Assembly: GCF_000696575.1 (NCBI RefSeq)
Contig: NZ_JMSQ01000007.1
Coordinates: 64,001 to 128,000, forward strand
Length of the DNA stretch: 64,000 nt
DNA from: Siccibacter colletis
GTDB taxonomy: Bacteria > Pseudomonadota > Gammaproteobacteria > Enterobacterales > Enterobacteriaceae
Direction: 5' to 3'
A program made the translations under genes and the position numbers. Within the stretch, counting starts at the first letter, position 1; each line of letters starts with the position of its first letter. Of this stretch, positions 30,067 through 36,976 are shown in pieces. The notes below the pieces were generated by a model. The model did no database searches, was not told the DNA's origin, and saw nothing but the letters and a program-made list of their open reading frames with translations.

Positions 30067-31701
30067 TTAGCTCGCTCTCCGGCAGGGTGCCAGCACATCG
30101 TCCGCCGCATGGTATTCCCGGGTCTGCACGCCGGTCAGCGCCAGCATGGTAGAGAATAAGTTATCCTGGGAGTACGCGTCGCGGGCAGCGCGCGTCTGCA
30201 TACAGGCTTCATCAATGGCGTATCGGGTCTGGTAATCCTGCGACAGCCAGATCAGCATCGGCACGTGCTTCTGCGCTTCCGGCGCGATGTGGTAAGGCAG
30301 ACCATGCAGATAGACACCGTCTTCGCCCAGCGATTCCCCGTGATCTGAAAGATAAACCAGGCTGGTGGTAAAGCGGTCCTGATGCGCTTTCAGCAGCGCA
30401 ATGGCCTTATCCACCACGTAATCGACGTACAGCACGCTGTTATCGTAAGTATTGATCAACTGTTGCCGGGTGCAGGTCTGGATCTCGTTGGTGTCGCAGG
30501 TCGGCGTAAAGGTGCGGAACTGCGGCGGGTAACGATTGTAATAGGTTGGGCCGTGGCTGCCGATGGTGTGGATCACAATCACGCCGTTCTGCTTCAGGTT
30601 GCGAATGTAGTCGTCCAGCCCGTGAAACAGCATCTCGTCGTAGCATTCGCCATCAATGCACTGACCCGGCAGGTTCAGCTGGGTCACGTTCTGGTGCGGC
30701 ACCCGGTTACATACCCCTTTGCAGCCGCCGTCGTTTTCATTCCACAGCACGCTCAGCCCGGCGCGCTGCAGGATGTCCAGCAGCCCCTCCCGATGGCTGG
30801 CGAGCTGCTCGTTGTACGCTTTGCGCGGCATCCCGGAGAACATGCACGGCACCGAGATCGCCGTCGCCGTGCCGCAGGAGGTGGTGTGCGGGAAGTAGAT
30901 CACCGCGTCCTGCGCCAGACGCGGATTGGTGAGGCGCCCGTAGCCACCGAGCGAGAAGTTATCCGCGCGCGACGTTTCGCCCACGATGAGAATGGTGAGG
31001 TTCTTCTTCTCGCCAGCCTGAGCCTGCGGGCTCAGGTGCGCATCTTCACCCAACCGCACCAGCGGCAGGTTGTCCATTTGATGATGGCGATACCAGGACC
31101 ACACCGCCACGATGCTGTTCGACGGATTGATCGCCTTCACCAGCTGTTTATCGTTACGAAACAGCGAGGCGTAATCCTTATAAAAGAAGAACGCGATCAG
31201 CAGGATAGCCAGCGAGGTGACCACCAGCGCCGCCAGCCGCGGCACCACAGCCTTCGCCAGCGAGGCCGCCGGTTTATATTTCACCCAGCAGACCAGCAAG
31301 GCCATCGCCACGCCAGACAGCAGCAGCGTGATAACCATGCGCGGCGACATCAGCGCAAAGCTCTCCGCCGGGGTGGTATCCACGATATTAACGATCATCG
31401 AGCGGTCGATAATCACCCCGTAGGTGAGGATAAAGTACTGCGCCGCAGCGGCGAGCAGAATAAACAGCACCGCCAGCGGCCGCTCCAGCCAGACAAACGA
31501 CGCGAGCAGCAGCAGCACGCTGATAATGCTGAACAGCGCCACCGGCATTGAGGCGACGATCAGCCCGTTATGCAGGCTGTTGAGCGGCACCAGCGCCAGC
31601 ACCTGGCGGTAAAACGGGATATTCAACAGCAGCGCAATATACGCAGCACAGGCCAGAATCACGCCCAGGTGGCTGAGGCGGGGTCTTTTGATGGTCAACA
31701 T
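30067..31701 (-). CDS. eptA: Lipid A phosphoethanolamine transferase EptA (PmrC)
   Basis: A 544-residue inner-membrane enzyme: five N-terminal membrane segments (to about residue 180) and a periplasmic alkaline-phosphatase-like domain with the catalytic threonine in VGETSRADNF, the metal-binding SDHGESLG and HGLPY segments, and paired cysteines. It transfers phosphoethanolamine from phosphatidylethanolamine to lipid A phosphates, lowering negative charge and giving resistance to polymyxins. First gene of eptA-pmrA-pmrB. A PmrA box 47 bp upstream makes the operon autoregulated. Confidence 0.96.
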   Translation of the reverse strand: MLTIKRPRLSHLGVILACAAYIALLLNIPFYRQVLALVPLNSLHNGLIVASMPVALFSIISVLLLLASFVWLERPLAVLFILLAAAAQYFILTYGVIIDRSMIVNIVDTTPAESFALMSPRMVITLLLSGVAMALLVCWVKYKPAASLAKAVVPRLAALVVTSLAILLIAFFFYKDYASLFRNDKQLVKAINPSNSIVAVWSWYRHHQMDNLPLVRLGEDAHLSPQAQAGEKKNLTILIVGETSRADNFSLGGYGRLTNPRLAQDAVIYFPHTTSCGTATAISVPCMFSGMPRKAYNEQLASHREGLLDILQRAGLSVLWNENDGGCKGVCNRVPHQNVTQLNLPGQCIDGECYDEMLFHGLDDYIRNLKQNGVIVIHTIGSHGPTYYNRYPPQFRTFTPTCDTNEIQTCTRQQLINTYDNSVLYVDYVVDKAIALLKAHQDRFTTSLVYLSDHGESLGEDGVYLHGLPYHIAPEAQKHVPMLIWLSQDYQTRYAIDEACMQTRAARDAYSQDNLFSTMLALTGVQTREYHAADDVLAPCRRAS

Positions 31702-31747
31702 AGCAACGGCATCCGGAATAATGATGCCGCTATGGTTTCAGAAGTTA

Positions 31748-31764
31748 ATTAAGGGAAGCTTAAG
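31748..31764 (-). promoter_or_regulatory. PmrA box upstream of eptA
   Basis: On the minus strand CTTAAG-CTTCC-CTTAAT, two direct hexamers with five-base spacing, fits the PmrA consensus YTTAAK-N5-YTTAAK with one mismatch at the final base. A further CTTAAC half site lies just upstream. Confidence 0.88.
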
Positions 31765-31882
31765 ACGTTAAGGTACGGGTATCGATGGTGGTTTGTCAGA
31801 GCCAAAAGAGAAAATCAGCTGCTGGATACAGGCGTGATGAAATTCCTGGCAGGTAAACCGCGCTTTTGTTTGAAGGCGCAGG

Positions 31883-32410
31883 TTAATTATGCTCGGCAAA
31901 CAGCGCTTCCATTGCGGTTACCGGATAAAACAGCGCCTGGTGATTATCGCCAGTAAGGGGAATAAACCCGAGGCTCAGATAAAAACGGCGGGCTTTTTCA
32001 TTCAGCGCATCAACAAACATGCCGTGGATACCCACCGTCAGCGACGCCTGGTAAACGACCTTCATCGCATGGCTGACCAGTGTGGATCCCCAGCCTTCGC
32101 CCTGCAGCTTTTGATCTATTGCCAGACGGCCGAGCGTAACGGCGGGCACGTTGCGGTACGGCATTTTCTTTTGCTGCGTTCTGGAGGGCAGCTGCACTTT
32201 CTCGAAATAGCTGCCGGACAGGGTGTAAAACCCACGCACTCTGGCAGCCTCATCGGTTGTTCGCAGAATATAAGCTCGCAAGACCCGGCGGCTGTGCTGC
32301 CGTTGCAGATGTTCGGTCAGAAACGTGTTTAACGTCGCATCACCGCAGTCAAATGCGGTGGTGTCGTAGCAGCAGCCCTCCGCCAGAATCTCAATTTTCA
32401 GGCCGGGCAT
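31883..32410 (-). CDS. GNAT-family toxin of a type II toxin-antitoxin system
   Basis: A 175-residue GNAT acetyltransferase of the TacT/AtaT/KacT type: FDCGDATLNTFLTEHLQRQHSRRV near the N terminus, acetyl-CoA loop QKLQGEGWGSTLV near residue 105 and FVDALNEKARRFYLSLGF near the C terminus are typical of toxins that acetylate the amino group of charged tRNAs and stop translation. It follows its RHH antitoxin by three bases. The usual catalytic tyrosine near the C terminus is probably the one in ALFYPV. The amino acid target is not predictable. Confidence 0.88.
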   Translation of the reverse strand: MPGLKIEILAEGCCYDTTAFDCGDATLNTFLTEHLQRQHSRRVLRAYILRTTDEAARVRGFYTLSGSYFEKVQLPSRTQQKKMPYRNVPAVTLGRLAIDQKLQGEGWGSTLVSHAMKVVYQASLTVGIHGMFVDALNEKARRFYLSLGFIPLTGDNHQALFYPVTAMEALFAEHN

Positions 32411-32413
32411 CGC

Positions 32414-32683
32414 TTACTCCAGATCCTTCAGGCGTCTGGCGGCGCGTTTCAGTTTTGCAACGGGCACCGGAGGAGTGCTGATGGCATCCATCACCTGGTC
32501 CCACGAGGCGTCATTAAGCACGATACGCCGATGCTGCTCGATAATTTCCGCCGCCCGTTCCGAGGCGCTGTTCAGCATAAACTGGCTCATTGTCTGGTTC
32601 GTCATCGCGGCGGCTTCCTCAATCATATTCTTATCCTCCAGACTGAGCCTCAGGTCGATTCGCTGGTTTTTTTGAGCGGGCAT
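32414..32683 (-). CDS. DUF1778 ribbon-helix-helix antitoxin
   Basis: An 89-residue antitoxin. The N-terminal RHH DNA-binding segment QRIDLRLSLEDKNMIEEAAAM is followed by TMSQFMLNSASERAAEII, standard for DUF1778 partners of GNAT toxins, and an acidic-basic C-terminal tail that wraps the toxin. It should bind the palindrome just upstream, repress the operon with conditional cooperativity, and neutralise the toxin. Confidence 0.88.
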   Translation of the reverse strand: MPAQKNQRIDLRLSLEDKNMIEEAAAMTNQTMSQFMLNSASERAAEIIEQHRRIVLNDASWDQVMDAISTPPVPVAKLKRAARRLKDLE

Positions 32684-32705
32684 ATCAAGGCTCTCCGGTG
32701 CCGAT

Positions 32706-32730
32706 TTTGTACGGTTTTATTCCGTACAAA
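32706..32730. promoter_or_regulatory. Operator palindrome of the toxin-antitoxin operon
   Basis: TTTGTACGG-N7-CCGTACAAA is a perfect inverted repeat (9-bp arms) ending 23 bp ahead of the antitoxin start. A further GTACG half follows to the right. RHH antitoxins bind such repeats. Confidence 0.75.
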
Positions 32731-32912
32731 TAGTACGCCCGCTGCGGTCGCTATTCAATCGCAAAAACCAGAAGGCCGGTAGGGTTTTTGCAGAGTTTTG
32801 CGAGGCGGTTTCCTGATTATCATTTTGCCTCGCTTTCGAGCGCGACGTCGCTTGCCGCCGGTAATGGTTAGCGGTATTGTGCGCTCGCACCCACAAAATT
32901 CAGGTGCCGGGA

Positions 32913-32938
32913 TTGGAACCCCGGAGTATTGTTACAGG
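32913..32938 (+). promoter_or_regulatory. Upstream target sequences of the C4-like antisense RNA
   Basis: TTGGAAC and, twelve bases later, GTTACAGG are complementary to GTTCCAA and CCTGTAAC inside the C4-like RNA. The same pair recurs downstream of the RNA, as in phage P4 (seqA/seqC) and P1, where pairing causes early termination of the leader transcript. Confidence 0.7.
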
Positions 32939-32981
32939 CGACACAGGTTCACTTTGTGTCGTGCGCACGGCTACACCTCAA

Positions 32982-33059
32982 TGGTGGGCTGGGCGAGGGC
33001 ACCGCAAGGTGCGCCGGTTCCCTGTAACGCCGGTAGTTCCAACCTCGCTCAGTCCACCA
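32982..33059 (+). ncRNA. C4 / P4-CI-type antisense immunity RNA
   Basis: A 78-base element closed by a 17-bp stem (32982-32998 with 33043-33059; two mismatches or wobbles). Inside are the GCACC-GCAA-GGTGC hairpin and a CCGG/CCGG hairpin whose loop contains CCTGTAACG, followed by GTTCCAA. This is the fold of C4 antisense RNA of phages P1/P7 and the CI RNA of satellite P4. Both internal strands have perfect complements on each side of the element. Protein annotations called Ash commonly overlap this RNA; the in-frame GGGF-type reading here does too. Confidence 0.82.
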
Positions 33060-33068
33060 CCCAGGAGA

Positions 33069-33107
33069 TTGGAACCTCTGGTGGTGGGTTTATCATCCCG
33101 TTACAGG
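33069..33107 (+). promoter_or_regulatory. Downstream target sequences of the C4-like antisense RNA
   Basis: TTGGAAC (33069-33075) and CGTTACAGG (33099-33107) are complementary to the RNA over seven and nine bases. The second lies twelve bases before the next ATG and includes its purine-rich ribosome site, so pairing could block translation of that gene as well as promote termination. Confidence 0.7.
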
Positions 33108-33118
33108 AGGCTGCCGCT

Positions 33119-33583
33119 ATGGCTACGACCCTCACCCTGACTCACCCGTTACTCACCGTTCCTTTCAGCGCGACCACGGATTTCACGCTCCTTGCTGACC
33201 ACTGCGAGCAGTTTGTCGAAACCCTGATAGAGAGCGACGATCCGGCATTAAAAATGGCGCTCTGCGGCAGGCTCAATGCATGCCTGTCGGTGCTGGAACC
33301 GACATTACTCGACCCGGTGCCAGCGCATCTGGTTGACAGCCTGACGGTGAATTCACTGCCCGTGCGAACACCGCGTTTCGATCCGGACTGCACCCAGCTC
33401 TGCCGCTACTGCCTTACGCTAACGCATCTGCTGGCAGGGCAGGGGTTATCCCCGGAGACGGAGCGACAGCTGAGCGGGTTGCTGTACGATCTGATCAACT
33501 ATTTCACCGCAGAAATGAAAGCCCCGCGCTGGGTTCGCACCGCGGATGGCGTGAGGTGTATTGAGGATGAGGCATTATCGTAG
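33119..33583 (+). CDS. Small phage-satellite protein under C4-RNA control (Icd-like position)
   Basis: A 154-residue soluble protein with no recognised catalytic motif. The start MATTLTLTHPLL was chosen because CAGGAGG stands just upstream; a frame open further upstream runs through the antisense RNA and is the usual artefact there. Features are a helix-rich centre and several cysteines (CGRLNACL, CTQLCRYC). The place directly behind a C4/CI RNA is where P1 and P4 relatives keep icd, kil or ash-type genes, often toxic to the host. The stop codon is supplied by the following REP element. Function not known. Confidence 0.6.
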   Translation: MATTLTLTHPLLTVPFSATTDFTLLADHCEQFVETLIESDDPALKMALCGRLNACLSVLEPTLLDPVPAHLVDSLTVNSLPVRTPRFDPDCTQLCRYCLTLTHLLAGQGLSPETERQLSGLLYDLINYFTAEMKAPRWVRTADGVRCIEDEALS

Positions 33584-33654
33584 GGCGGGTAAGCCTGCGC
33601 ACCCGCCACTGCTGCGTTTGTGAAGGTGGGTGCGCTGCGCTTACCCACCCTACG
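33579..33654. repeat. Inverted REP pair (BIME-like)
   Basis: CGTAGGGCGGGTAAGC...CACCCGCC and, inverted 16 bp later, GGTGGGTGCGC...ACCCACCCTACG. Elements of this sequence are scattered in intergenic regions of Enterobacter and Klebsiella. Confidence 0.8.
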
Positions 33655-33660
33655 TGCAGC

Positions 33661-34089
33661 GCAGAAGCGAATCATCGAACGACGTTCGATGGAGAGTCCT
33701 GACGACAGAAAGCAAAAACCCAGCCATAGGCTGGGTTCTTTAAATAGTGGTGCCCGGACTCGGACTAACGCCGCAGGCGTTTGAACAGCGCGCTTGTCGC
33801 GCTGGCCCCGAAGGGGTGAGCTTCGCAGAAGCGAATCATCGAACGACGTTCGATGGAGAGTCCTGACGACAGAAAGCAAAAACCCAGCCATAGGCTGGGT
33901 TCTTTAAATAGTGGTGCCGGACTCGGACTAACGCCGCAGGCGTTTGAACAGCGCGCTTGTCGCGCTGGCCCCGAAGGGGTGAGCTTCGCAGAAGCGAATC
34001 ATCGAACGACGTTCGATGGAGAGTCCTGACGACAGAAAGCAAAAACCCAGCCATAGGCTGGGTTCTTTAAATAGTGGTGCCGGACTCGG
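33661..34089. repeat. Tandem repeat of 163-164 bp containing tRNA-Phe 3' end (att) copies
   Basis: Two full units (33661-33824 and 33825-33987) and a third partial one, almost identical; unit 1 has one extra C. Each unit has a hairpin AACCCAGCC-ATA-GGCTGGGTT and then TGGTGCC(C)GGACTCGGA, which equals the complement of the tRNA-Phe 3' end (cores at 33748, 33912 and 34075). Only the first core keeps the full CCC. The spacer sequence resembles the region following tRNA genes. Read as duplicated distal attachment ends of islands in a leftward phe tRNA gene. Short frames in it are not genes. Confidence 0.8.
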
Positions 34090-34095
34090 AATCGA
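34075..34095. other. Probable distal attachment site of the island (attR-like core)
   Basis: The third core extends into AATCGA, matching the T-arm of tRNA-Phe (complement of TCGATTCC) with one C deleted, before the sequence departs from the tRNA. The two previous cores lose identity six bases earlier. This marks the junction with the accessory region on the right. No integrase gene is next to it, as expected if the integrase and intact tRNA are at the far right end outside the window. Confidence 0.6.
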
Positions 34096-34207
34096 GTCTT
34101 GTTGCTATTTAATTGATATGCAAGGTTTATTTTTAATTTGGTGATTTTTGTGCCCTCATTTGTACCCTCGGTCCGTTTGCATTGATTCTGGTGACTCGAA
34201 TTTGGGT

Positions 34208-34516
34208 TCAGGTACGAGGTGGTAGGGTTGCAGGAAAATAGCGGGCAACTATTTCGTTCATCTTATCAATCAAATCAGAGCGTTTAAAGATGATGTGCCC
34301 AGTGCCTTTCTGGAAGTAACGTATCTCAACATACTCGTCTTCGTAAACGGAAGCGTGCTGTTTGGAGATATGAGCATCGAGCCTGACGGAAAGATCGTTG
34401 CGATTCTCCGGAACAGGTTTACCATCCAGCAGATTCAGCATACGATCTAAATCTGCTAACTGCTCACGTCTACGCCCATGACGGAAGTGAAATCCCCAAC
34501 GGTCATATTGTAAGCG
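34208..34516 (-). pseudogene. C-terminal remnant of a DUF4942-type protein
   Basis: The open frame reads RLQYDRWGFHFRHGRRR...LADLDRML...LLDGKPVPENR and ends FKRSDLIDKMNEIVARYFPATLPPRT, in the style of the C-terminal end of DUF4942 proteins found at the distal end of CP4-type islands (family assignment from memory, moderately sure). A stop codon precedes it and no N-terminal part exists, so it is a fragment. It overlaps the 3' end of the following gene, whose last codons are probably borrowed from this remnant. Confidence 0.5.
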
Positions 34517-34776
34517 TACGTGGTGGTGTTTGCCGGTACGGTGAGGTCCATTTCCTTATGTTCTGCGCCGGTCCTGCCGAATGAGTACGATACCGACGGG
34601 GTGATGATGCAAATCTCGACTTCCTTTTTGTGGTTAACGGTCTGCGCATAGAAGACGGGCTTTCCGCAACGCTGGTGGTATGCCTGTATAAGGGCATCGG
34701 GCGTAGCGGCATTTACGGCTGACAGCGATGCCAGCATCATTCCTGCGCTCAGCAGCAGGGCTGTACCGTGTTTCAT
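34456..34776 (-). CDS. Small secreted hypothetical protein
   Basis: A 106-residue protein with a clear signal peptide (MKHGTALLLSAGMMLASLSAVNA), so periplasmic or exported. The mature part has two cysteines that could form a disulphide (QRCGKPVFYAQ; EVEICIITP). Similar small exported proteins occur behind the WYL regulator in CP4-type islands. The last part overlaps a DUF4942 fragment in another frame, so the native C terminus may be lost. Its ATG overlaps the stop of the WYL regulator by 4 bp. Function unknown. Confidence 0.6.
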   Translation of the reverse strand: MKHGTALLLSAGMMLASLSAVNAATPDALIQAYHQRCGKPVFYAQTVNHKKEVEICIITPSVSYSFGRTGAEHKEMDLTVPANTTTYAYNMTVGDFTSVMGVDVSS

Positions 34777-35501
34777 GTTTTAACTCCTTTTGGTCTGGTG
34801 TGAGGTTCGGGAGAAAGCTCCCGGAAGGTATGAATGACGTTGCTGATAAAGTGAAAATGCGGAAGGGCATTGATGAAATCCGCGTCTACAATGAGTGCGC
34901 TGGTTTCACTGCGCCGGTGAAAAGAGCGTTCAGACAAGGAGACCGACGTTACCTCCTCAACCCTGAATACCCGTATCGCACCATACTGGCTGGCCACCAG
35001 ATACCAGTCTGCATGTGAGAAAATTAGCCGATAGGGCTCAAGGTGGTCGTGACGAATCCCCTTAACCAACAGGCTGACCAGACGGTGGTGGTAAATGCCT
35101 TCAGCAAGTCGCTGAAAGCAGTCCGGGAGGATCCCCGCGGGCTGCTGTGCATGGCCTATCAGGCATGGAGATGTGCCGTTTTCATCCATCAACAGCTGCA
35201 TCAGATGGCGGCTCTGTGAGGGAATGAGACGGGCTATTCCGGTGTTGCGGGCAAACGCCAGCGCACCAGGAGTATGGTCGCGCATCGGGTTTGTTCGTAA
35301 CCGCCAGCAGCCGTTATCGCCAGTCAGATCCAGATGCAGCAGACGCTGAGAAAAATCCCGGCGCAGGGTGCGTTCAGATACGCCAAATTCACCGGACAGC
35401 GCTTTTAGTGAAAGGGATTCACCAGCAAAAAGCCGGCTAATAATAACTGACAGCCTGAGTGCCAGCCTGTCGTGTCGGGGCGCAGGGTCCGTGGCGCGCA
35501 T
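34773..35501 (-). CDS. WYL-domain transcriptional regulator (YfjR-like)
   Basis: A 242-residue regulator: an N-terminal winged helix-turn-helix (about 13-55, LSLKALSGEFGVSERTLRRDF) and a C-terminal WYL-type ligand or nucleic-acid-sensing domain (about 125-210, with LEPYRLIFSHADWYLVASQYGAIRVFRVEEVTSV). It resembles YfjR of the CP4-57 prophage in architecture and location. WYL proteins in islands often control defence or mobility genes. The neighbours GTPase and small secreted protein are also in CP4-57 order. Confidence 0.8.
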   Translation of the reverse strand: MRATDPAPRHDRLALRLSVIISRLFAGESLSLKALSGEFGVSERTLRRDFSQRLLHLDLTGDNGCWRLRTNPMRDHTPGALAFARNTGIARLIPSQSRHLMQLLMDENGTSPCLIGHAQQPAGILPDCFQRLAEGIYHHRLVSLLVKGIRHDHLEPYRLIFSHADWYLVASQYGAIRVFRVEEVTSVSLSERSFHRRSETSALIVDADFINALPHFHFISNVIHTFRELSPEPHTRPKGVKT

Positions 35502-35702
35502 ATGCCCTCCGTGAATGAAAAATACCGAGATAACTCATGCGGTTATTATGCAGGACGGTGTGGACAGGATATGACCAGCGATAAGACAGCGCGGCAGAAA
35601 AGATGCAATATTTTTCCCACGATAACTGTCTGAATTTACGATGATAATTTCACATCGCTTAGCTGGTGAGCGTTACGCGGTCATACCCTGTCATAAAGCC
35701 GG

Positions 35703-35939
35703 TCAGCAGGAGGCGTTGTCAGGGCTGAAGGTGGCTGTAGTATTGCGTTTTATTAATCTCGCCCTCAGTAAACGCAGTAAGAGGCGAAACAGAACGATGA
35801 GAGCCCAACGGACGCTGTGGATCTCTTTCTCCGGCCAGCCTGCGCGCCGGCAGTAATCCAGGATCCTGTTAACCACCCGTCTTCGGATATAGCGCAGCAG
35901 CATGCGTAACAGGGACCATGTCAGTGTCCTGAGTATCAT
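35703..35939 (-). CDS. Small basic, possibly membrane-associated protein
   Basis: A 78-residue protein very rich in arginine and leucine (LLRMLLRYIRRRVV; VLFRLLLRLLRARLIK) with amphipathic helices that may bind membranes or nucleic acid. MILRTLTW was chosen as start because GAGGTGG stands six bases upstream. It begins ten bases after the GTPase stop and is probably in its operon. I do not recognise a family. Confidence 0.5.
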   Translation of the reverse strand: MILRTLTWSLLRMLLRYIRRRVVNRILDYCRRAGWPEKEIHSVRWALIVLFRLLLRLLRARLIKRNTTATFSPDNASC

Positions 35940-35949
35940 TTCCACCACC

Positions 35950-36834
35950 TCAAAAAAGTAAGTGCCACAGCGCAGAAGCGGCATTCACAATGCCGTCGCG
36001 GATCGTTCCCAGCGCTTCACGGACCGCCTTTGGCAGCGGAATGGCGTCCACTATCCGGCTGAATAACTCACCCAGCAGATCGCCGAAATCCTGTCGGGCG
36101 GTACTCTCTGCCTCCGTAGTCCGGTGCTCTTCCCTGACCTGACGAAAAACGCCGCTGCTGGCCTCCGGGGGCAGGGCAAATATCATGGTTTCGACCAGAC
36201 GGGCCAGGTTGTAGCCTGTTTTGGCTGACACCGCATGAACCGGATAAGGACAGGAGAACTGCCGTGAGATGGCTGCGCTTCGGGTGGTCAGCGTCAGCAA
36301 CTGGCCAGTGGAGGGCAGACACGCTTCCCTGTCCCATTCCAGCGAGGGTTCCGCCTTGTCGGCCTGGTTAATGACGAAGACAATGCTGCCCGGTGAGACG
36401 CCACAATTGAGCAGGAACCGGTGAAACGCTTCGTCGGTCGCACAGGCCCGGTCATCCGCTTTCATCACCCAGAGGATAAGATCCAGCGTCGGTAACTGAT
36501 CTTTATATAGCTGCCGGTATTCACGGTCATAGTCCAGAGATTCACCGGCACCGGGTAAATCGACCAGCGTCATGCGACGCCCGCCAATATCGAGCGTGAA
36601 GCGAAGCGGTTCACGGGTACAGCCCTGCACATCGCTGACCGGGCTTAGGGGCTGCTGAAAGAGCGCATTACATAGAGAACTTTTCCCACTCCCTGTTTTA
36701 CCCATAATGCCAACGACCGGCTCGTAATGGATGTGCTGGCGGATGCGATTTAGTATCGTACGGGAGAGTGTTTCGGGCAGGAGAGACAGCTGTTGCTTCA
36801 GGCCATCAAGACCCTGTTCAGTTTTATCTGACAC
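35950..36834 (-). CDS. YfjP/YeeP-family GTPase
   Basis: A 294-residue GTPase of the Era/HSR1 class found in CP4-44 (YeeP), CP4-6 (YkfA) and CP4-57 (YfjP). G1 GIMGKTGSGKSS is near residues 42-53, G2 in the CTREPLRF segment, G3 DLPGAG near 94, G4 NQAD near 157, and the G5-like VHAVSAKTG. The C-terminal 100 residues are helical and end in a hydrophobic LPKAVREALG...ALWHLLF tail. No substrate or process is known; these proteins mark the core of CP4-type islands. Confidence 0.9.
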   Translation of the reverse strand: MSDKTEQGLDGLKQQLSLLPETLSRTILNRIRQHIHYEPVVGIMGKTGSGKSSLCNALFQQPLSPVSDVQGCTREPLRFTLDIGGRRMTLVDLPGAGESLDYDREYRQLYKDQLPTLDLILWVMKADDRACATDEAFHRFLLNCGVSPGSIVFVINQADKAEPSLEWDREACLPSTGQLLTLTTRSAAISRQFSCPYPVHAVSAKTGYNLARLVETMIFALPPEASSGVFRQVREEHRTTEAESTARQDFGDLLGELFSRIVDAIPLPKAVREALGTIRDGIVNAASALWHLLF

Positions 36835-36976
36835 ATTAACCTCCGTGAGTGAAATAACAAAATGGCAGCATTTCTGCTGCCCTTCTCACACAGGTAATAT
36901 AGGTCTGAAATTTTTTTGAATGTCATGTATGGGCTGTATTACTGCCTCCGCTCACCTTGTTTTTAGCTCAAAGTCC

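Noticed and set aside
32798..33118. N-terminal extension of the 154-residue protein, as an Ash-type protein
   Set aside because: It runs through the stem of the C4-like RNA; the strong ribosome site is at the inner ATG. Ash-type readings of C4 RNA are best seen as overlap artefacts.
33499..34054. Leftward frames of 130 and 72 codons in the repeat region
   Set aside because: They read through tandem spacer/att DNA and repeat the same peptide; typical false ORFs near tRNA genes.
33661..34089. CRISPR-like repeats
   Set aside because: Units are 163-164 bp, nearly identical throughout and without unique spacers; the tRNA-Phe cores explain them.
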